From positions 2,470,314-2,534,313 of the forward strand of contig LNGK01000008.1 in the NCBI GenBank assembly GCA_001510575.1: a stretch of 64,000 nt of DNA, read 5' to 3'. Numbering within the stretch: the stretch's first letter is position 1; every line of letters begins with the position of its first letter. This document shows positions 59,201 to 64,000 of this stretch, piece by piece. The DNA comes from Knoxdaviesia capensis. Lineage: Eukaryota; Ascomycota; Sordariomycetes; Microascales; Gondwanamycetaceae. The notes below the pieces were generated by a model that was not told the origin of the DNA, made no database searches, and was given only the letters and a program-made list of their open reading frames with translations. The position numbers were made by a program, and so were the translations under genes.

Positions 59201-62200
59201 ATGCTGGGGTTTGGGGGTTTATCGTGTTTTCCACCACCGAAAATATTCCGGCCCATATCGCAACCCACATTAAAGCCCCCCGTAGAAAATGAAACCTTCA
59301 ACTTGTATTGGTGCATGTGAAGATCGGAGGCGAAAACCCCCCAGAGCGCATATCAGGATACAACATTAACGGCCTTCGTAAGGTTCCATACACTGTACTG
59401 TATAGCACGAGCCATGATAAGAGACGCATCAAGGATAAGCAAGAGTGAGCAGCAGCAAACAGAGTGAACCCAAGAATAGCCAGCCCCGTAGCAATATGTC
59501 CAGAGCAGCAGATAGGAAAGAAGGAAAAAAAAAAAAAAGGAAAGGAAAGTTCACTACGGATATCCTTGCGCCAGGTGAAGAAAGGAGTTGATTAAGCCGC
59601 TCTTCAGGATGGAAGAATCAGGCCTGCTGGACATCTTCCCACACTTGCTGACGTGGACATCACCGCAAAATGTTCTCCGGACTGTGATTGTTGTTTGCTC
59701 TGCGCCGCTCGGCGGAAGCGAAACGACAGAGAAAAACAAAAGGGTTTAGGCTCGGGTTTCGCCATGGCATGGACCATTGTTTTTTTTTTCATCCCACGCC
59801 CCCATCCCCGAACTTCACCTTTCTCTCCCCAGATAACACAAACGCAGGCAGGATTTGGGGAGGGGACGGACTGGCGAGAGACGTGTGCGTGTGGGAGACG
59901 AGACATCATTTACAAGGGGGGCCCGGTTGTAGCAGGTGTGAAGGAAGATCAGCTTTCTCTCGGCCTCCAAAAAAGAGAAAACGTCGTCCCCCTTTTTCTG
60001 GGTCAGTATCAATATCACGGGGGTGGGTGTTTCTCCGCGTTCCTCTTCAGTCCCCCGCCATCCCCAGACAGTGTGGTTTTCTTTCAAGGGGAGTTTGGAG
60101 GAGGAGGCGTTCTTGAGGTCTTAGGTCGAGGAGGAATATATACGATAGAACTGGGCTTAGGTTGTGTGCCTGTTTGGTGGTTTTGCCACAACCTCCCAGA
60201 ATGCAACAATCCTGCAATGGCTCACTCATCGATTCTCCCCCAATCTTTTCTTCGCCCTGTTTGCCTCAACTCGTCGTGTTGTCTCACACACCCGCCCACC
60301 CCCCCGCGTCCCGCCCCTTTCTCGTCACTGCTGGAACTCTCCTGTCCAGTAACAGCAGTTGTGTGTCTGTCTCGACAACCTCGCTTTTGGCTGTGTGATT
60401 TGGTCAAACGCTCTCCTCTTCTCCCTGCGTACCTGATCTCAAGCAAAGTCACAACCGCAGGTTACATTGTCACAAAACTCCTCCCTCTCACCCCCAGCCA
60501 AGATAATAATCATAAACCTGAGCCAGCCCACGGGGGAAAGCAAGCCATCGAACCACCGCATGAAGGGTGAGTGGAAGAGAAGAGCCTTGTCCCCCCACGC
60601 CCTGGATTCTGACTAGAGGTATTAGGCTTAATTCATCCCGCCCATCCGACCCCCCTGAACAAAAATCCTCAAGTCTATTATACCAGGAGGGAAAATACAA
60701 AACCCAACTCTGGGGTGAAAGACGGGAGCAGAAAGTGTGCATACAGCCAACGTGCTGTCGCATCGGACACTATTTTGCCTTTCAATCTCCTTCAACTTGC
60801 ATTATACCCGACATAGGGTTAGGTGGACTTTCTTAAGATAGTTGACTCTCTCAAACCGTGGTTCTTTGGGGTCTCTTCGCCCGCCTTATCCTCAGTTGGG
60901 CGTCTAGGACGAGTACCACTACAACCCCCCCCCTTTTTTTTCGCTTCAAGCGAGGGCCTGGGCAGGAATTTACCTGACAGGAGGATGTGGGGGAAATGTG
61001 TGTTGGAGGTGAAATCACACACACCACCACCACACACCTCGTTGCTCGCACAATTCCAGCCCTCGCTTCTTCAATCCGCCTTATTTTCTCAGATGAACAA
61101 AGAACCCTCAAAAAGGGGGTGTGCGTGGGCAGTCACGAAATCAGGTTCGGTTCGCGAAAGTCTCAGCTATCACATACATAGAGGTTGTTGTTCTGGGTAC
61201 ATACATGTTCAGTACAGTACAGCACATTCTTGCCTGTAACAATCTCAGAAGTCAGAGGGCCAAACAGGATCTTCGGTGCATCTCCCAGGGAGAAAGCTCA
61301 AGTTGTCAATCTCCGCAAGATTTAAGGAGACATTCTTACCTCACAGGAAAGCAAAATGTTGGGTGACGGTGTTAAATTTCGGAACGCCCCTTTGAAGCGG
61401 GATCCCATATCCATGCTGTGCCAACAAGTCGTATTCCTGAATAAACTTGACGACTAGGCTTAGGGTTGCCAGTCGACCTCGTTAGACCGATAGTTATGGC
61501 CGAGTCTAGGACATCTCGACCTCTGCTATGGTGGCTTCAACCAGAAGGTTTCCGATACCTTCTCAGCACTAGACATGATAGCGGGTAATTGGGTATGAGC
61601 TGATGATGCTATTACCGTGATGAAGGATCACAGAAGATGATATCTTAATCCAGGGCACCGGAGAATGCATCACCCGGAAAGAAGCCCTTAGGCCGACATT
61701 TCATGTGATATCAACAAAGAAGGACATGTGTTCGTGCCTTCAAGGGTTCCTATCTCCTGGCCTAATTATATTTTGGTTCAACCGGGCGACACGCCCCCGG
61801 CTCGGGACTTCGCGTGCCTGGAGAAAATGATATCCGCAAGTTTGTACCAGGGAGAGAGCGCGCGTGTGGTATTCGATCACCCATATGCAGCCCCAGCTCA
61901 GCGAGAATTCCAGCCGAAATAGCGGACAAATAACCTGCTGAAGCTGAATGGCCAGATTCGGCAACATGAATCGTCGACTAGTCCGCGTCTGCAAATAGGG
62001 CTTGACTTTTCACTTCACATCTGATGTTTTCTCGCAATAGACCCGGCCGAGGAGTTTTGTGCGCGTGAAGAACCATGACGGTAGTTAACTATCTCTCTCA
62101 CACTCTCTCGGCCCTCTCCTTTTTTCTCCTAGCCGGGTGTCAGCCCAGGGTCTGGGAAGAGCGGTAAACCGGGGGCCCATGATTGTTCAGATTGAGTCCA

Positions 62201-62363
62201 CCATATGCAGGGACGGGACGATCTCATTTTGGGATTTTGACTGGCACCTGGGGGGAATCCGCCGTTTGGCTAGGTTAACTTTCCGATCAGGTAAAAAAAA
62301 AAAAAAAAAAGAACACTCCCAAAATATTAGAAATACAATGGCCAATTGACGACAGGTCTGTAT

Positions 62364-62380
62364 CACACACACACACACAC
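62364..62380. repeat. (AC)n microsatellite
   Basis: A dinucleotide run of about eight units, followed by a T-run, in the gene-poor right end. Confidence 0.8.
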
Positions 62381-62952
62381 TTTTTGTGTTTTATACCGCT
62401 CCCTTCAAGAGAAAAATTTTCTCTTCTGTGTATTTTTCCTCGCTTCTGCAAGAGACGACACCGCCTTTTCCTTCTGTATGTTTGCTATTTTTTCTTCTGT
62501 CTGCTAGATGATGTGGCTTCGAGCCAAAAATAGACCGCTATAAGTGCGAGAGGGGTGTACACGAATTAATTAGACTGCCAAACTCATGCTACACCGCATG
62601 CATTCCTCCGATAGTACTGAGTCTATTGGCCAGATTACTGGCAGGTCTAAACGAGGACATTACAGTATATTGGTAGCGGAAAACGAATATTGAAACTTCC
62701 ATCTGTACAAACGCTCTCAGCCGTCTTTAAGGGGAAAAAAAGTATCACAACCGCACACTCACGCTTCCGCCTGTCTTCGATGGACATGCCTTCTCTGTGC
62801 AAGGCACATAGACGAAATACGAGGTGTCCTTGTCACAGAGCACATGCAGGCTTCCTTTTTGTGATACCTGGAGAGAGAGCTTGTGGCACCCCAAACCGAA
62901 AATCATGGAGGACCAGAAGAAGGAAATCCGGGTGGGTGTGCATTTATAGGGC

Positions 62953-62973
62953 GAGAGAGAGAGAGAGAGAGAG
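62953..62973. repeat. (GA)n microsatellite
   Basis: A dinucleotide run of about ten units in the gene-poor right end. Confidence 0.8.
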
Positions 62974-64000
62974 GCTCAGGGCATACTGGAATCTGTTTAG
63001 TGAGCCGATGGCTGAAAGTCCCAGGCGGGCCATTGCAATTTAATCGGCGGGATTGATGTGTGCAACGGCTGACACTTACACGGGATCAGCTTCAAAAGTG
63101 GTCCGACCAAGAAAGCTCCCGCCTGGTACAACATCGTATCAATCGACGACCGCTCCAGGTCCCAAGACTCGCGATGTTCTCCATTCTCGGCGGGCGCACG
63201 CGCTGAAGTGTCACCTCAACCTTCCTGGAGAGTGAACCGTCAATTCTTTTTCTTTCATTCCTGGTGTGTGTCTGAAAGCTGAGGTCTCGTATATCACCAC
63301 CAGAGCCGTATAGGGATTTACGGGGGACACGCCCTCACTGTCACTTCAAACATGGCTGTTACAGGACACCAAAGTAGGCAAAAAAAGAAAATATTCTCCC
63401 CAGAACTTCTCTCCTGGGGCCACACTGGATATCAGTCTTACACTTACAGGCAGGATTCTGTGTTGCCATTTTCCTTCCCATCCCGCCTTTTTGCGCGTAT
63501 TCTTTGCAAATCAAAAGTCGTCCCGTCTTTTTCTGGTGGGATGTCCTTTCTTACACCCCGTCACACATAATCGCTAATATAGGCTCGGTGGCTGCTGGCA
63601 TATATTCATGTCCCCGGACCGTTTTCTCTCTTTTCCCATCTTTGCGCACTAACTGTTGTACGTGTACGCCTGTAAGACAGAGATAACCGAGAGTGAGGGC
63701 CAACCTCAGCCGATAACAATCGTCTGAAAAAAAGAGCCCACATATGTAAAATATCGGTGAGGCTAAAGATATTAAGTGAATATATCGTATAATACACATC
63801 TTATAGTATCCAGCTCGTTTATTTGGAAATGTAAATTGGCCGTGCAAAGAAGATCTCGGAACATGGCCTCGGATCGAGCGGAAGGCGGAGTTCGGGCTTA
63901 ACCCTACGATATATACCTTGGATGACCACCAGAACCGAGCATGTTCTCGCCATAAGTGAGTTGCTGATGCTGCTTTTAATCTCGGCTCAGGGTCAGGCCG

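Larger units (their letters stand above)
51630..64000. other. 12.4-kb gene-poor region upstream of creA
   Basis: No gene could be supported. The longest frames are 322 codons (53410-54378, +) and 305 codons (59653-60570, +, beginning with GTG; the first ATG is at 59764). Neither contains a domain I recognise, and both run through purine- or pyrimidine-rich tracts that are naturally poor in stops. Sequence composition is normal, with no RIP. Simple repeats include A-runs, a TACTG array (53245-53290), (TGG)5 near 57373-57388, (AC) at 62364-62380 and (GA) at 62953-62973. The creA promoter occupies the left end. Confidence 0.6.

Overview
The window is filamentous-ascomycete (Pezizomycotina) DNA. 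Three things point there: short introns with CTRAY-type branch points and GTAAGT/GTATGT-like donors, recognisable fungal families (a CreA-type carbon catabolite repressor, a Dfg5/Dcw1-type GH76 enzyme, GPI-anchored wall proteins, a fungal F-box family), and a 15-kb AT-rich island carrying the signature of repeat-induced point mutation (RIP). I cannot name the species.

Layout. 1-15,060 is a RIP-destroyed retrotransposon nest with no intact gene. A copia-type element on the + strand is split into two pieces (about 1-2,761 and 12,591-14,900). The interruption is a 9.8-kb LTR element at 2,762-12,584 with 281-bp LTRs and a 6-bp target duplication. That insert carries a gypsy-type gag-pol on the minus strand. 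CpA and TpG are almost absent while CpG survives. The change to normal composition near 15,060 is abrupt. One N (263) and an exact 307-bp tandem copy at the left edge suggest an assembly problem.

15,060-38,000 is the gene-bearing part, with seven protein genes: a Ser-rich single-pass surface protein (18,256-20,002 +), a GPI-anchored GH76 enzyme (22,702-20,771 -), a type II membrane carboxylesterase with a lectin-like stretch (26,162-28,568 +), a GPI-anchored-type protein (30,044-29,138 -), an F-box protein (33,029-31,062 -), a second GPI-type protein of the same architecture (35,205-35,880 +), and a leucine-rich-like protein of unknown function (37,971-36,243 -). Five of the seven are predicted to be at the cell surface or in the secretory pathway. 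That is a physical grouping, not a demonstrated pathway.

37,972-64,000 is almost gene-free. The only gene I can support is a creA/cre1 homologue (51,629-50,505 -), with about 12.5 kb of apparently non-coding, non-RIPped, microsatellite-rich DNA on each side. The upstream side holds clustered CreA-type SYGGRG motifs and a palindromic TACTG array. The creA reading frame stays open upstream of its first ATG, and there is no ATG for 525 nt further upstream, so its true N-terminus is uncertain.

I found no clear new multigene system. The most checkable oddities are the creA 5' end, its empty flanks, the saturation of RIP, and a few long unassigned reading frames.
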